From Thermomicrobiales bacterium (lineage in GTDB: Bacteria > Chloroflexota > Chloroflexia > Thermomicrobiales > UBA6265), in the NCBI GenBank assembly GCA_030447415.1, contig JAUJOZ010000010.1, positions 1 through 54,099 on the forward strand: 54,099 nucleotides of DNA. Direction: 5' to 3'. Below the pieces are notes generated by a model, which saw only the letters and a program-made list of their open reading frames with translations, did not search any database and was not told the DNA's origin. The stretch's first letter is position 1. Every line of letters begins with the position of its first letter. The position numbers were made by a program, and so were the translations under genes. Below, in pieces: positions 8,503 through 18,530 of this stretch.

Positions 8503-9777
8503 ATGCGACGTGACACGGCCTCGGCTCGCTCGTTCGGCCGCCTGGCCATCATCGTGAGCGGCGTTCCCGTGGCGATCGCCGGGGCGATGGCGCTGGCGAT
8601 CTGGGCGCTCAACATGCCGCCGCCCGACCGTCCGCTCATGCTCCGGCTGCTCGTCGTCTCGGCGGCGGTCTCGCTCGCGGCCGGGGGTCTGTTGATCCGG
8701 GCATCGGCCGGGCGGCGCTGGGACCGGCTTGGGGCGCGAATCGCCGCCGCGCAGGTCGTCGGCGTGCTCGTCGCGCTGATCTGCGTCACCCCGACCGTGC
8801 TGGTGATGTTCCAGTCCGACCACGATCGGGATCTGCTGATCCTCCTCCTCGGCTACGCGCCGACCATCTCCCTGATCTTCTCGGCGGTCGTCAGCGCTTC
8901 CGTCGGCGCGTCCCTCGACGCCATCCGCGTCGGTGCGGCACGGATGGCGGCCGGCAATCTCGCCGCCCGCGTCCCGATCGCGGGCGAGCGCGAGCTCGCC
9001 GAGCTGGGGAGGGCTTTCAATACGATGGCGGCCCGGCTCGAAACGGCCTTCGCCCGGCAGCGGGAGCTGGAGGAGGCCCGCCAGGGGCTGATCGCCGCCG
9101 TGTCGCACGACCTCCGGACGCCGCTCGCGTCGCTGCGGGTCATGGTCGAAGCGGTCGCCGACGGCATCTCCGACGACCCGGAGACGATCCGCCGCTACGT
9201 CGGGGCGATGGAGCGAGAAACTGTCAGTCTCGGCCGGCTGATCGACGACCTATTCGAGATGGCCCGGCTCGACGCCGGCCAGGTCAAGCTCCGGCTCCGG
9301 CCGAGTGCGATCGGCACGCTGATCGCCGAGACGTTGGAGACCATGGAGGCTCAGGCTGCCCGCCGAGGCATCGAGCTACGCTACCGACCCGCGCCGGGTG
9401 TGCCGCCGGTGCCGCTCGACCCCGACCGCATCCAGCGCGTCCTGTACAACCTCGTGCAGAACGCCATCCGCCACACGCCCGCCGATGGCGCGGTCGTGGT
9501 TGAGGTCGCGGATCGCGGTGCCGAGGTCCAGGTCGACGTCCGCGACAGCGGCGAGGGGATCGCGCCCGCCGATCTGCCGCACGTGTTCGAGCGGTCGTAC
9601 CGCGGCGACAAGGCGCGCGCCCGCGATGCCACTGGCGACGCCCTGGGCGCGGGTCTGGGCCCCGCCATCGCCCGCCGCCTGGTCGAGACCCATGGCGGCC
9701 GCATCTGGGTCGCCCAACCGCCCGACGGCGGCTCGGTCTCCTCCTTTACGCTGCCGAAGACCGGAGCCCTCGCCTGA
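8503..9777 (+). CDS. membrane sensor histidine kinase
   Basis: About 424 residues, ATG preceded by GGGGGAGGACGCTC. The N-terminus has four hydrophobic segments (about 13-36, 47-66, 80-102, 110-132) with short loops, so there is little extracytoplasmic sensing domain. A HAMP linker follows (RMAAGNLAARVPIAGERELA, about 147-180), then the H-box AVSHDLRTPLASLR with phosphorylated His202, the N-box NLVQNAIRHTP, and the G1 box DVRDSGEGIAP. The G2 region reads GAGLGPAIARRL, where most kinases have GLGLAIA, so a proline replaces a usual leucine. It should phosphorylate the response regulator encoded immediately upstream. Confidence 0.92.
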   Translation: MRRDTASARSFGRLAIIVSGVPVAIAGAMALAIWALNMPPPDRPLMLRLLVVSAAVSLAAGGLLIRASAGRRWDRLGARIAAAQVVGVLVALICVTPTVLVMFQSDHDRDLLILLLGYAPTISLIFSAVVSASVGASLDAIRVGAARMAAGNLAARVPIAGERELAELGRAFNTMAARLETAFARQRELEEARQGLIAAVSHDLRTPLASLRVMVEAVADGISDDPETIRRYVGAMERETVSLGRLIDDLFEMARLDAGQVKLRLRPSAIGTLIAETLETMEAQAARRGIELRYRPAPGVPPVPLDPDRIQRVLYNLVQNAIRHTPADGAVVVEVADRGAEVQVDVRDSGEGIAPADLPHVFERSYRGDKARARDATGDALGAGLGPAIARRLVETHGGRIWVAQPPDGGSVSSFTLPKTGALA

Positions 9778-9801
9778 CCGCCGCGGCGGTCGCCGACCAC
9801 C

Positions 9802-11198
9802 CTAACCGTCGAGCGACGCGAACAGGTTGTTGAACGACTCCGCCAGCGTCGGGTGGGCGAAGACGCCGTCGCGGAGCGCGGTGTACGGGACTTGACCCAT
9901 CATCGCGATCTGGAGCATCGCCATCAGCTCGCCTCCTTCGAGACCGAGGATCGCGCAGCCCAGGATCTGGTCCGATTCGTCGTCAACGACCGCCTTCATG
10001 AAGCCGCGCGGCTCGTCGGTCTCCAGCGCCCGGGCGACGTTCACCATCGGCATCCTGGCAACGCGCACGGCCCTGCCTTGTTCGCGCGCTTCCCGCTCGC
10101 TGAGACCCACCCGCCCGAGCTGCGGATCGGTGAAGACGACATAGGGCACGATCCGGCCGGTCCTCGTCGCCTGTCCACCCTCCACCAAGCTGGCGCGGAG
10201 GATTCGGTAGTCGTCGTAGGAGACATGGGTGAAGGCCGGACCGCCCGTCACGTCGCCCATCGCGTACACGCCGGGCGCGCTCGTTTCCAGCCGGTCGTTG
10301 ACGGTAATGTATCCCCGGCCGTCGATCGCCACGCCGCCCGCGACCGGATCGAGCCGGTCGGTATTGGGCGTTCGGCCGGTGGCCGCCAGCAGGTGCGAGC
10401 CCGTGAGCGTCCGCTCTCCGTCGGGTGTCCGCGCGGTCAGCTGGATAGCGCCTGCCCCCTCTCCTGGCTGCGCACGCACCGCCTCGGTCTGCAGCAGGAC
10501 CTCGACCCCATCCTCACGCAGCACATCGGCGACCGCCTCCGCCACGTCGGCATCCTCCCGGCCTAGCAACTGCGCCCCGCGCTGGACGATCGTTACCCGG
10601 CTGCCGAAGCGACAGAACAGCTGGGCGAATTCCAGCGCGACGTAGCCGCCACCGAGCACCAGCAGGTGCTCCGGCACCGCGTCGAGCTCCATGATCGAGG
10701 TCGAGTCGAGCACCGGCACGTCCTCCACTCCATCGACCGCCGGCACCGCCGGCCGGGCGCCGGTGTTGATGAGGACGAAATCGGCAGTCAGCTGACGCGA
10801 GTCGCCGTCGTCGAGGTGGACGGTCACCGCCTTCGGGCCGGCAAAGGTCGCCTCGCCACGTAGCAATTCAACGCCATCCGCCTGCTCGATCCGCCGCTCG
10901 CTGCCGCCGCGGAAGCTGGCGACCATCTCCCGCTTGCGTCGCCGCACCGCCGGCATGTCAATCGAGACCTCGCCGGCATGGACCCCTTATCGGCCGCCCG
11001 GCGCGTCAGGTAGGCGACGCGCCCGCTCGCCACCATCGTCTTCGACGGGGTACAGCCAACGTTGACGCACGTACCGCCGACATGCTCCCGCTCGACGAGG
11101 GCCGTGCGCCGCCCGGCACTCGCGAGCGCGGTCGCCAGCGGCCCTCCCGCCTGCCCAGATCCGATCACGATCGCGTCGTAATGGCGTGGCGTCGGCAT
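9802..11198 (-). pseudogene. mercuric reductase-like FAD/NAD(P) disulfide oxidoreductase, frameshifted
   Basis: Two overlapping frames together encode one pyridine nucleotide-disulfide oxidoreductase of about 465 residues, normal for the family. The N-terminal part (ATG at 11198, AAGGAGGG ribosome site) has the FAD motif VIGSGQAGG and the redox-active CVNVGC (Cys44/Cys49). The second frame supplies the NAD(P) motif LVLGGGYVALEFAQL, the second FAD motif YAMGDVTGG and a C-terminal dimerisation domain ending near HPTLAESFNNLF. The break is at the C4 run 10983-10986; one extra base there restores a continuous reading ([13 protein letters not shown]). It could be a real one-base deletion or a consensus error. 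Substrate is uncertain: mercury, dihydrolipoamide-like or another disulfide. Confidence 0.8.
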
Positions 11199-11876
11199 GC
11201 GGTGGCCCTCCTTCGGGCAATTCAATCCGTGGCGCGGAAACCCGGAGGCACCCACCGTGGAGGTGGCCGGTGTCTGGCATACCCTTCGGACCAAGTCGCG
11301 TCAGTCTACGATGTCCGGTTCGATCGCTGGCGGATGCGTCAGCACACCATCCTGGGGGGTCACGGGACGGTGACCAAACGATGACGGTCGCCGCCTCACG
11401 GGGTCGAGGAAGGAGGGATGGACACTGTCACGGACGCGCGGCGCGCAGTCGGGCGCCACGACAACGCGGTTTGGCCCTTCGCCGCGCGAGCCGCCGAGCC
11501 GGGTGCGCTGCACCACCGGGAGGGGTCCCGCACGGTCGCCTATGGAACTTCAAGAGCGATCTCGCGTCCATCTCGGTCGAGGGCCTGTGGGACATCCTGG
11601 TCGCGCTGGACCCGGCATGACGCCACGGCGAGTCCGTCGCTACCGCGCCGGGTCTGCTGCCACTGATCGTCCCCCGGTCGGAACCCCTGACGAGGCGGGC
11701 GACGCGCGATGGAGGAGCAAGCCCGGGCAGTGATCGACAGCGCGCGCCGGCAACCTTACCGTGGGATGGCGGCACACCGCCCCCCGCTACTCCCCACGGC
11801 CCGGTCGGGACCGAGCCCTGGGGCACCCGGCCACAACTCGTGATCCGCCGACGACCCGCGTAACTCATCAGGCAGC
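11199..11876. other. intergenic stretch with weak coding signal
   Basis: About 680 bases. The only suggestive item is at 11418-11620, listed separately. Otherwise nothing convincing is seen; other frames are Arg/Ser/Pro-rich shadows. Confidence 0.4.
11418..11620 (+). pseudogene. possible broken small gene
   Basis: An ATG at 11418 sits directly after GGAAGGAGGG. Its frame reads sensibly for about 35 codons, then degrades, while another frame gains protein-like character (RLWNFKSDLASISVEGLW) and ends at a TGA at 11618-11620. This suggests a short gene of about 65-70 codons with a frameshift. No family is recognised, so the call is weak. Confidence 0.22.
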
Positions 11877-12965
11877 CTAGAGGTCAAGCGCCCAGAGGTC
11901 GGCCAGCGCACCCCCGTCGCCGTTGCCGCCAAAGAGGTAGAGTCGGTCGCCGAGGATCGCCGCGTCGTGGCTGAAGCGGGCGGCCGGGACATCGCCGTCG
12001 GCGGTGGGTGCGACTTCGGTCCAGGTCGCCTCCGCGTGGTCAAGTGCGAGGGCCCAGGCGTCGGCGGCGTTCCCGTTCTCGGTCAGGCCGTGGAGGAGGA
12101 GGGCGCGGGCGTTCGCCGGATCGATCACGAGGGCTGGGTTGGAGCGGGCGGCGGGACCGGCCGCTGGACTCAGCTCGGTCCAGACGCGCGCCGCCGGGTC
12201 GAAGGCCCAGAGATCTCCCTGAGGGCAGGGACCGACGCCGGAGGAGCAGCCGCCAAAGAGGAGCATCCGTCCGTTCGCCGCGTCCCAGACCGCCTCGTGC
12301 AGGCAACGCTTCAGCGGGCGCACCTCGCCCTCCGGTGGCGAGACGTCGGTCCATGCCCCCGTCTCGAGGTCGAGCGCCCAGGTGTCGTCGAAGCGTCCCT
12401 CGAAGGTGAACCCGTGGGACACCAGGAGGCGACCCTCCCCGTCGAAGACGGCAGAGGTGCCGTAGCGGACCGAGGGGCGCGGACCGTCCCCCGTGCCGAT
12501 CTCCGACCAGGCGCCAGTTTCGAGATCGAACCGCCACGCGTCGTCGAAGAACGGGGCGCCATCGGCCTGGCCGCCGAAGAGGTAGAGCTCGCGCGCTTCC
12601 TGGTCGACAGCGACGGCGTGCCCGAAACGGGGCGCCGGACCTGATCCCTCGATCTGCTCCCACCGCTCCGACGCGAGGTCGAAGCGCCAGGTGTCGCCGA
12701 GCGGTGCACCTTCGCCGTCGCGGCCGCCGAAGAGGATCAGCCGCTCGCCCGCTTCGTCGGCCGCGAGGGTGTGGTCCCAGCGGGGACCGGGCCAGTCCGC
12801 GTCCACCGCGAGCCGCGTCCAGGCGCCCACCGCCGCCTCGTGCGCCGCGGCTAGACGCGGCGCGAGCGTCGCCAGGGGCGCCGACAGGAGCAGTCCCAGC
12901 GCCAGCAGCACCACGGCGCCTGCCACGTCGCCCGGCCATTGGATGCGGGTGCCTCGAGCGGTCAT
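11877..12965 (-). CDS. secreted or anchored Kelch-repeat protein
   Basis: About 362 residues with a GAGGAGCGAG ribosome site. An N-terminal hydrophobic segment (VAGAVVLLALGLLLSAPLATL) acts as signal or anchor. The rest is about six Kelch repeats, each with a glycine pair and spaced tryptophan, for example RLILFGGRDGEG, ELYLFGGQADGAP, RMLLFGGCSSGVG and RLYLFGGNGDGG, with DTWRFDLASERWEQI-type strands between. Repeats of this kind form a beta-propeller, as in galactose oxidase and many adhesion proteins. No catalytic residues can be assigned, so a binding or structural role outside the membrane is the safest reading. Confidence 0.85.
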   Translation of the reverse strand: MTARGTRIQWPGDVAGAVVLLALGLLLSAPLATLAPRLAAAHEAAVGAWTRLAVDADWPGPRWDHTLAADEAGERLILFGGRDGEGAPLGDTWRFDLASERWEQIEGSGPAPRFGHAVAVDQEARELYLFGGQADGAPFFDDAWRFDLETGAWSEIGTGDGPRPSVRYGTSAVFDGEGRLLVSHGFTFEGRFDDTWALDLETGAWTDVSPPEGEVRPLKRCLHEAVWDAANGRMLLFGGCSSGVGPCPQGDLWAFDPAARVWTELSPAAGPAARSNPALVIDPANARALLLHGLTENGNAADAWALALDHAEATWTEVAPTADGDVPAARFSHDAAILGDRLYLFGGNGDGGALADLWALDL

Positions 12966-13216
12966 CGGTGCTCTCGCTCCTCGACGTGCGCCGGCTGCCT
13001 CAGACGGCCATCGTCATCGTACCGTGGACCCCCGAAAGCCTATGTGCAACGGCGATCCCCGCCGGGCCGCGATTGCCCTCTCCCGAGCGGACGGCAAATG
13101 GCATCGAGTGGGTCGCCGCGGGGGTCATGAAGGCGAGCGGGCCGCCACCGAGGTGTTGTTCCCCGTGGCGGCCCGACGTCGGTATCCGTTTGAACGTCGA
13201 CCTCGTGGCGCGCCGT

Positions 13217-14446
13217 CTAGAGGAGGCGGGCCACGATTGGGCAGTTGACGATAAAGCCGGTCGAGCCGTGGGTCCCGCCGTCCATGCCGGTAATGTGCCC
13301 TTGCGAGGCCAGGCCGAGGATTTGGAGCTCGTCAATGACGCGGGAGCGGTAGCCGGCCGCAATTGCCTCCTCGGTCCAGACGCCGAGGTTCAGGTCCCAC
13401 ATCGGGCTGTAGTCGAGGGCGATGGTCGGCACACCACCGAAAACGTTGAGCGGACCGCTACCCTCGCCCATCAGCGCGCTGTTCAAGCCCTGCCGCTGTG
13501 GATTATCCGCGCCGGTCGGACCGTTCGCGGTGACGAAGAGGCGCTCGACGGCGCTGAACGCCCCGTCGTCAAAGCCGACGGGGATGTTGGCGAGGGCCGG
13601 CGCAAACGTCGCCATCTCCAACGTCGCGACCATCGGCTCGGACGCATCGAAGCTCATGTAGAACACCGGCCGCGCGAAGCTGAAGCCGGGGACGAGCGAT
13701 ACCGTCACGGTCATTTCGTCCGGGCAAATCGCCACGACTTTGTCGTGGACGAGCCTGTGGTCGACGTCCCCGTCGCAGAACGCGAGCTCCTCGGCCTGGT
13801 TACCAAAGGCGACGATCGGGGCGTTGTAGATATGGCCGCTGGCGTTCTCGATCCGCACGAGTGGCGTGTAGGCGTCGTCACCGACCGAGCCCGGCTCGGC
13901 CACCGCCGGTGGGAACGCTTTCTCGCCCTCGCCCGGCTGGACGCGCAGCTCCGGCGCGAAATCGACGGTGCCACTCTCGAAGGTGAGGCTCAGATCCTGC
14001 TCCAGCGTCGCGACTCGGACGCCGCCTTCGACGTCGGCGTAGTTGAGCTTGCCCGAGTGGTTGAGGCCGAGGGCATCGGCGTTCGCCTTGTCGGTGGTAT
14101 CGGTGAGGACGTACCAGACCAGGGCGCCGTCGTCCATCTGGCCCCGGTACAGCGGCAGCGTGATCGTGCCCGCCTCGATGTCCAACTCGCCGGAGCGCAG
14201 CAGTTGGACCGGGCCGACCAGCTCCTTCTGAACCCCGGAGGGCGGCGGACCGAAATAGGCCACGGGGATGTCGGTGCCTACCGAGGCTGGCGCAGGCGCC
14301 ACCTCGGCGACGCCGGCGGGCTCCGGCGTCGCGGGGTCTTGGGCGAAGGTCTGGGTCGTCGCGCCGAGCAGGAGCATGTGCCTAGCCACGACGCTTAGGA
14401 GCGCCGTCGGCCGGCTCATCCAGCGATTCGTTCCCGTCAAGGTCAT
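13217..14446 (-). CDS. secreted protein of unknown function
   Basis: About 409 residues. The ATG at 14446 follows GGAGGAGACCGCTG and gives a signal peptide (ALLSVVARHMLLLGATTQTFAQ). The mature part is mainly beta by appearance, opening with a Pro/Ala-rich linker and then segments such as GTITLPLYRGQMDDGALVWY and PLVRIENASGHIYNAPIVAF. It resembles large conserved secreted proteins found beside Kelch and oxidoreductase genes, but I cannot name the domain with confidence. Four cysteines or fewer are present. It is on the same strand as the Kelch gene but 250 bases away. Confidence 0.7.
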   Translation of the reverse strand: MTLTGTNRWMSRPTALLSVVARHMLLLGATTQTFAQDPATPEPAGVAEVAPAPASVGTDIPVAYFGPPPSGVQKELVGPVQLLRSGELDIEAGTITLPLYRGQMDDGALVWYVLTDTTDKANADALGLNHSGKLNYADVEGGVRVATLEQDLSLTFESGTVDFAPELRVQPGEGEKAFPPAVAEPGSVGDDAYTPLVRIENASGHIYNAPIVAFGNQAEELAFCDGDVDHRLVHDKVVAICPDEMTVTVSLVPGFSFARPVFYMSFDASEPMVATLEMATFAPALANIPVGFDDGAFSAVERLFVTANGPTGADNPQRQGLNSALMGEGSGPLNVFGGVPTIALDYSPMWDLNLGVWTEEAIAAGYRSRVIDELQILGLASQGHITGMDGGTHGSTGFIVNCPIVARLL

Positions 14447-14685
14447 CAGCGGTCTCCTCCAGGGTAGGCTCGGCGGCGCGTGGAGCGCGGCCCGGCTTCG
14501 CTCGTGTCGAGCCGCGCGTTCCGGGCCGACGTGAACCAATCTGGAGGAGCGGCCTTACTGCGACATCGCACTCCCTTACGTCCCGATGACGAGATGGTGA
14601 CGTGGCGCGTTCGATTGGTCAGATTGAAGTAAGACGCCCGCCGCCTGCCGCCCGCAGGCAACGATCCCCCGCCCCCTGCGGCCCG

Positions 14686-17217
14686 CTACAGCTCCGTCAC
14701 CACCGGCAGGATCATCGGCCGGCTCTTCGAGCGGCGGTAGAGCGCCTTGCCGACGACTTCCTTCGCCCGCTGCACCAGGTAGCCGTACTGCGGCTCCCCC
14801 TTCGAGCGGCGCTCCAGCGTCCGCCGCAGGTCCTGCTCCGCTTCCCGTAAGGCGCCGTTGGCCAGGTCCGGGCGCAGCCCCTTGGCGACCAAGTCCGGGC
14901 CGGCGATCAGTTTGCCGCTTTCCCGGTCGACCACGATCGTCACCACCACGACGCCGTCGTCGGCGAGGTGCTCCCGGTCGCGCAGCGTGACGTGTCCGTT
15001 CCCTCGGTCCCCCAGCCGGTCGACCAGGATGGAGCCGGCCGGGACTCGACCGCGATGCGCCGCCTTGTCGGCTGTGAACTCCAGCACCCCCCCGATTTCC
15101 GGCAGCAGCACCCGCTCCGCTGGGATCCCCGCCTCGGCGCAGAGCTCGCGGTACAGAACCATGTGCCGAAACTCCCCGTGGATCGGCACCGTGAACTTCG
15201 GCCGCAGCAGGTCCAGCATCCGCCGTAGCTCGTCGCGGCCGGCGTGGCCCGAGACGTGGACGCCGCGATCCAGCGCGCTGTAGATCACGCGGGTGCCGCG
15301 CCGGAACAGGTTGTCGATCGTCCGCGTCACCGTCTCCTCGTTGCCGGGGACCGGTGTCGCCGACACGAGAACGACGTCGCCGGCGCCGACCCGGATCTTC
15401 GGGTGCTCGGCCGCCGCGATCCGGCTCAACGCCGCCGCCGCCTCCCCCTGGCTGCCCGTGATGACTAGCACCCGCTTCTGCTTCGGCAGCTTGAGCACCT
15501 CGTCGAGCGGCAGCAGCAGCCCCTCCGGCGGGTCGAGGTAGCCGAGGCCGAGGGCGACGCGGGCGTTCTGCTCCATGCTCCGCCCGGCGACCGCCACCTT
15601 GCGCCCGTACTTGCGCGCCGCCAGCAATGCCATGTGGATGCGGCTGATGTTAGAAGCGAAGGTGGTGACGATCACCTGGCCCTTCGCCTCCCGGATCACC
15701 GCGTCCATCGTCTCCAGCACGACCCGCTCCGACGGCGTGCTGCCCGCCGTCTCGACCCGCACCGTGTCGGAGAAGAGCGCCAGCACCCCGTCCTCACCCA
15801 GCCGGCGCAGCCGACGCTCATCGGTCGGCGCCCCCATCACCGGGGTGGGATCGAACTTGAAGTCGGCGGTATCGACGATCGTTCCCACCGGAGAGTGGAT
15901 GGCGACGGCGTTGGTGTCGGGGATCGAATGGGTGACGTGGATGAACTCCGCGGCCAGCCGCCCGAACTGCACCCGCTCCCCGGGTTGTACGGGCCGCAGC
16001 TCGACCAGCTTATCGAGCCGCTGCTCGGTCAGCTTCCCCTCGATGAAGCCCAGCGCCAGTGGCGAGCCGTAGATCGGGATCGGCGCCCGCTCTTTGAGCT
16101 GCGGCAGGATGTAGGGCAACCCGCCGATGTGGTCCTCGTGACCGTGCGTGATGACGATCGCGCGCAGGCTCCCGAGTCGCTCCCGCACATAGCGGACGTC
16201 CGGGATGATCAAATCAATCCCGCGCTGCTCCTCCTCCGGGAACTTACCGCCGCAGTCGAGGAGCACCAGGTCGCGCTCGAACTCCGCCACCGTCATGTTC
16301 TTGCCGACCTCGCCCACCCCGCCGAGCGGGATGACACGCAGCCGGCCGCGCGGCGCCGCGGGTGAATCCGGCGCCCCGCTTCCCGTCCGCTCGCGTGACC
16401 GCCCATCCCCCCGCGTGGCCCGGCTGCCGTCACCACCGCCCGGACGAATGCCCGGTTGGCTGCTCCGGGCGCCACCCGCCTCGCCTTCCCCTGGCCGTTC
16501 CGGTGCGCGTCCCGTCCCGGCCTGCGCGTTGCGGCCGCCCCGGCCGTCGGCGGGCCGCCGCGAACGACCCTGCTCATCCCGCCCGCGGCTATCGCCCCGC
16601 GCTTGCGAAGGGCGCTCCACCGGACGCTCGGAGGCAATCGTTCCGGCGGGTTCCGCCTCGGCCCGCGCGCGGCTCGCTTGGTCGGTCCCCCGGGCACCGC
16701 CCGGCGCCGCCGGAACGTGATGTGGGCGCGGCGGCTGCAGCCGACCAGGTGCCTCCTCGTCACGGCGAGGCCGCCGCCCCTGCTGCGGCAGCGCCGGCCG
16801 CCGGCCCCGCCCACCCCGGTCCCCGGCGTCGCCTCTGGACGCCTCCTGTCCACCCTTCGGTGCGGGGCCCGGTGCGCGGTCCGACGACGTGCCGCCTCCC
16901 CGATCGGGGGTCGGCCCCTGAGCCGGCGCGGACCGGCGCTGGTCCGGCCGCGACGTCGTTTGCTGGTCTTGGCGCTCACTCGCCCGCGGGCCGTGGCCTT
17001 CGCCCTGGTTTTGCGTCGCGTTCCCGCCCTCGCCCCGCGGCTGCCCATGATGCGAGCCACGGCGCCCGCGGCGGCGGTTGCGGCCCCCACGCTGGTTCGA
17101 GCCGTCCGGCTGAGCGGGCGATGGAGCCGCACTGGCGGTGTCGCGGCGATCCGGGGCGTCGGGGTCCCGGGAAGGAGTGGGACGGGGTCTCGTCTGGTCG
17201 TCGCGGTCGTTGGACAC
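14686..17217 (-). CDS. rnj: ribonuclease J with long disordered N-terminal extension
   Basis: About 843 residues, against roughly 550-560 for typical RNase J. Residues 1-290 are an Arg/Gly/Pro/Gln-rich, low-complexity extension. The catalytic part starts at RGRLRVIPLGGVGEVGKNM (about 291). It has the metallo-beta-lactamase motif HGHEDH at 358-363, later His/Asp ligands (HVTHSIPDTNAVAI and DTADFKFDP), the beta-CASP region and the HGEFRHM motif, and ends with the C-terminal domain. RNase J is a 5'-3' exonuclease and endonuclease for mRNA decay and rRNA maturation, acting as a dimer with two zinc ions. The start is a GTG at 17217 with a modest ribosome site, so the extension could begin somewhat later. 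Confidence 0.93.
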   Translation of the reverse strand: MSNDRDDQTRPRPTPSRDPDAPDRRDTASAAPSPAQPDGSNQRGGRNRRRGRRGSHHGQPRGEGGNATQNQGEGHGPRASERQDQQTTSRPDQRRSAPAQGPTPDRGGGTSSDRAPGPAPKGGQEASRGDAGDRGGRGRRPALPQQGRRPRRDEEAPGRLQPPRPHHVPAAPGGARGTDQASRARAEAEPAGTIASERPVERPSQARGDSRGRDEQGRSRRPADGRGGRNAQAGTGRAPERPGEGEAGGARSSQPGIRPGGGDGSRATRGDGRSRERTGSGAPDSPAAPRGRLRVIPLGGVGEVGKNMTVAEFERDLVLLDCGGKFPEEEQRGIDLIIPDVRYVRERLGSLRAIVITHGHEDHIGGLPYILPQLKERAPIPIYGSPLALGFIEGKLTEQRLDKLVELRPVQPGERVQFGRLAAEFIHVTHSIPDTNAVAIHSPVGTIVDTADFKFDPTPVMGAPTDERRLRRLGEDGVLALFSDTVRVETAGSTPSERVVLETMDAVIREAKGQVIVTTFASNISRIHMALLAARKYGRKVAVAGRSMEQNARVALGLGYLDPPEGLLLPLDEVLKLPKQKRVLVITGSQGEAAAALSRIAAAEHPKIRVGAGDVVLVSATPVPGNEETVTRTIDNLFRRGTRVIYSALDRGVHVSGHAGRDELRRMLDLLRPKFTVPIHGEFRHMVLYRELCAEAGIPAERVLLPEIGGVLEFTADKAAHRGRVPAGSILVDRLGDRGNGHVTLRDREHLADDGVVVVTIVVDRESGKLIAGPDLVAKGLRPDLANGALREAEQDLRRTLERRSKGEPQYGYLVQRAKEVVGKALYRRSKSRPMILPVVTEL

Positions 17218-17333
17218 TTGGTCATCCTCTCATGATCGGTTGCACATCGTGACGTGTCGGCAGGATCACGGGATCGGCTGGTCGGACGGCGGACACCCAG
17301 GCACGGCGGCGACGGGCGCTTGGTTGAGACCGC

Positions 17334-18359
17334 TCAGATCGGGCTGTCCGACCGCGGTGGAACTGCGGCGCCGAAGAGCGGGTCGGGGCGGGTGTGAGGT
17401 GGTTCGGCCGGCTCGACGTGGACAATCGCCTGCGTCTGCGGTCCCGCCATCTCCCGAATGCACCCTTCGACCGCGGTGGCGACCGCGTGCGCCCCCTTCA
17501 CATCCAGCGCCGGATCGACCGTGACATGAACCTCCACCCAGAGCCGCCCACCGGAGGAACGGGCCCGAAGGTTGTGCGCCGTGACCACCCCCGGCGCCGC
17601 CAGGATCGCCCGCAGCAGCCCCTCCGGGTCGCCGAACGCCGCGTCGGTCAGCACCAACGACGCCTGTCTCACGATCGTCCAGGCGGCCCAGGCGATCGTC
17701 GCGGCGATCAGGAAGGCGACGATGGCGTCCGCCCCGGTCAGGCCCAGCTCCACTCCCACCAGGCCGACAACCACCGCCACCGAGACGAGCACGTCGGCCG
17801 CGGTGTGTTTCGCGTCGGCCTGGAGCAGGTCGCTGTGCAGCCGCCGCCCGGCGGCGCGCTCCCAGATCGAGACGGCCCCGCTGATCGCGATTGAGGCGAG
17901 CAGCACGGCGAAGGAGGCGGCCGAGACCGCCGGCCGGTCGCCGGTGCGCAACTGGTTCGCAGCGCCCTCGACGACCTCGACCACCCCGATCGCCATCAGG
18001 CCGGCGATTGCCATCGAGGCGAGCGTCTCGTAGCGCTCATGCCCGTACAGATGGTCCCGGTCCGGCGGCCGCGCCGCCACCGCGATCCCGACCAGCCCGA
18101 CGACGTTGGCGAGCCCGTCGAGCAAGGACTGGACGCCGTCGGCGCTCATTGCCACCGACCCGCTGGCCAGGCCGTACCCCAGCTTCAGTGCAGCCACCAG
18201 AAGGTTGAGCCCGAGGACGACCAGGAGGACGCGGCGGATGGCACGCGTCCGGTTCGCCCGCCGCTCGTCGGCCGCACCGGGCGTCTCGGGTGGACGGCCC
18301 GCCCACGCCGGCCCCGACTCGGCCGGAGCCGCCGACGCCGTCGCGCGCTCCAGCTCCAT
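17334..18359 (-). CDS. cation diffusion facilitator (CDF) family metal transporter
   Basis: About 341 residues. After a poorly conserved N-terminal 40 residues, transmembrane helices begin at RVLLVVLGLNLLVAALKLG. The metal-site pattern SADGVQSLLDG in helix 2 and DAKHTAADVLVS in helix 5 supplies the Asp/Asp and His/Asp ligands of zinc/iron/manganese exporters (proton antiport). The cytoplasmic C-terminal domain with VEVHVTVDPALDVKGAHAVA has the usual ferredoxin-like fold. A GTG one codon upstream (18362) lies six bases after a TACACT -10-like box, so this may be a leaderless message. It is 116 bases downstream of the RNase J start and on the same strand. Confidence 0.9.
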   Translation of the reverse strand: MELERATASAAPAESGPAWAGRPPETPGAADERRANRTRAIRRVLLVVLGLNLLVAALKLGYGLASGSVAMSADGVQSLLDGLANVVGLVGIAVAARPPDRDHLYGHERYETLASMAIAGLMAIGVVEVVEGAANQLRTGDRPAVSAASFAVLLASIAISGAVSIWERAAGRRLHSDLLQADAKHTAADVLVSVAVVVGLVGVELGLTGADAIVAFLIAATIAWAAWTIVRQASLVLTDAAFGDPEGLLRAILAAPGVVTAHNLRARSSGGRLWVEVHVTVDPALDVKGAHAVATAVEGCIREMAGPQTQAIVHVEPAEPPHTRPDPLFGAAVPPRSDSPI

Positions 18360-18530
18360 CACCGGGGTAGTGTAGCGCGCCGGGCCACCGCCGGTGTTGG
18401 CGGCGCACCATGGTCGGTGGCGAGGCGATGCGGCGGGAGTCGTTGCCCGCCGCCGTTGCCCTGCCTATCCTGGCCAACCATGGATCAGACTGATCGTTTC
18501 GGTTGGGGGCGACGCGTGGGAGATGTCCGC

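Noticed and set aside
9776..9791. Palindrome GACCGCCGCGGCGGTC between convergent genes
   Set aside because: It has no loop or T-run and is short; in this GC-rich DNA such palindromes are frequent, so a terminator call is not supported.
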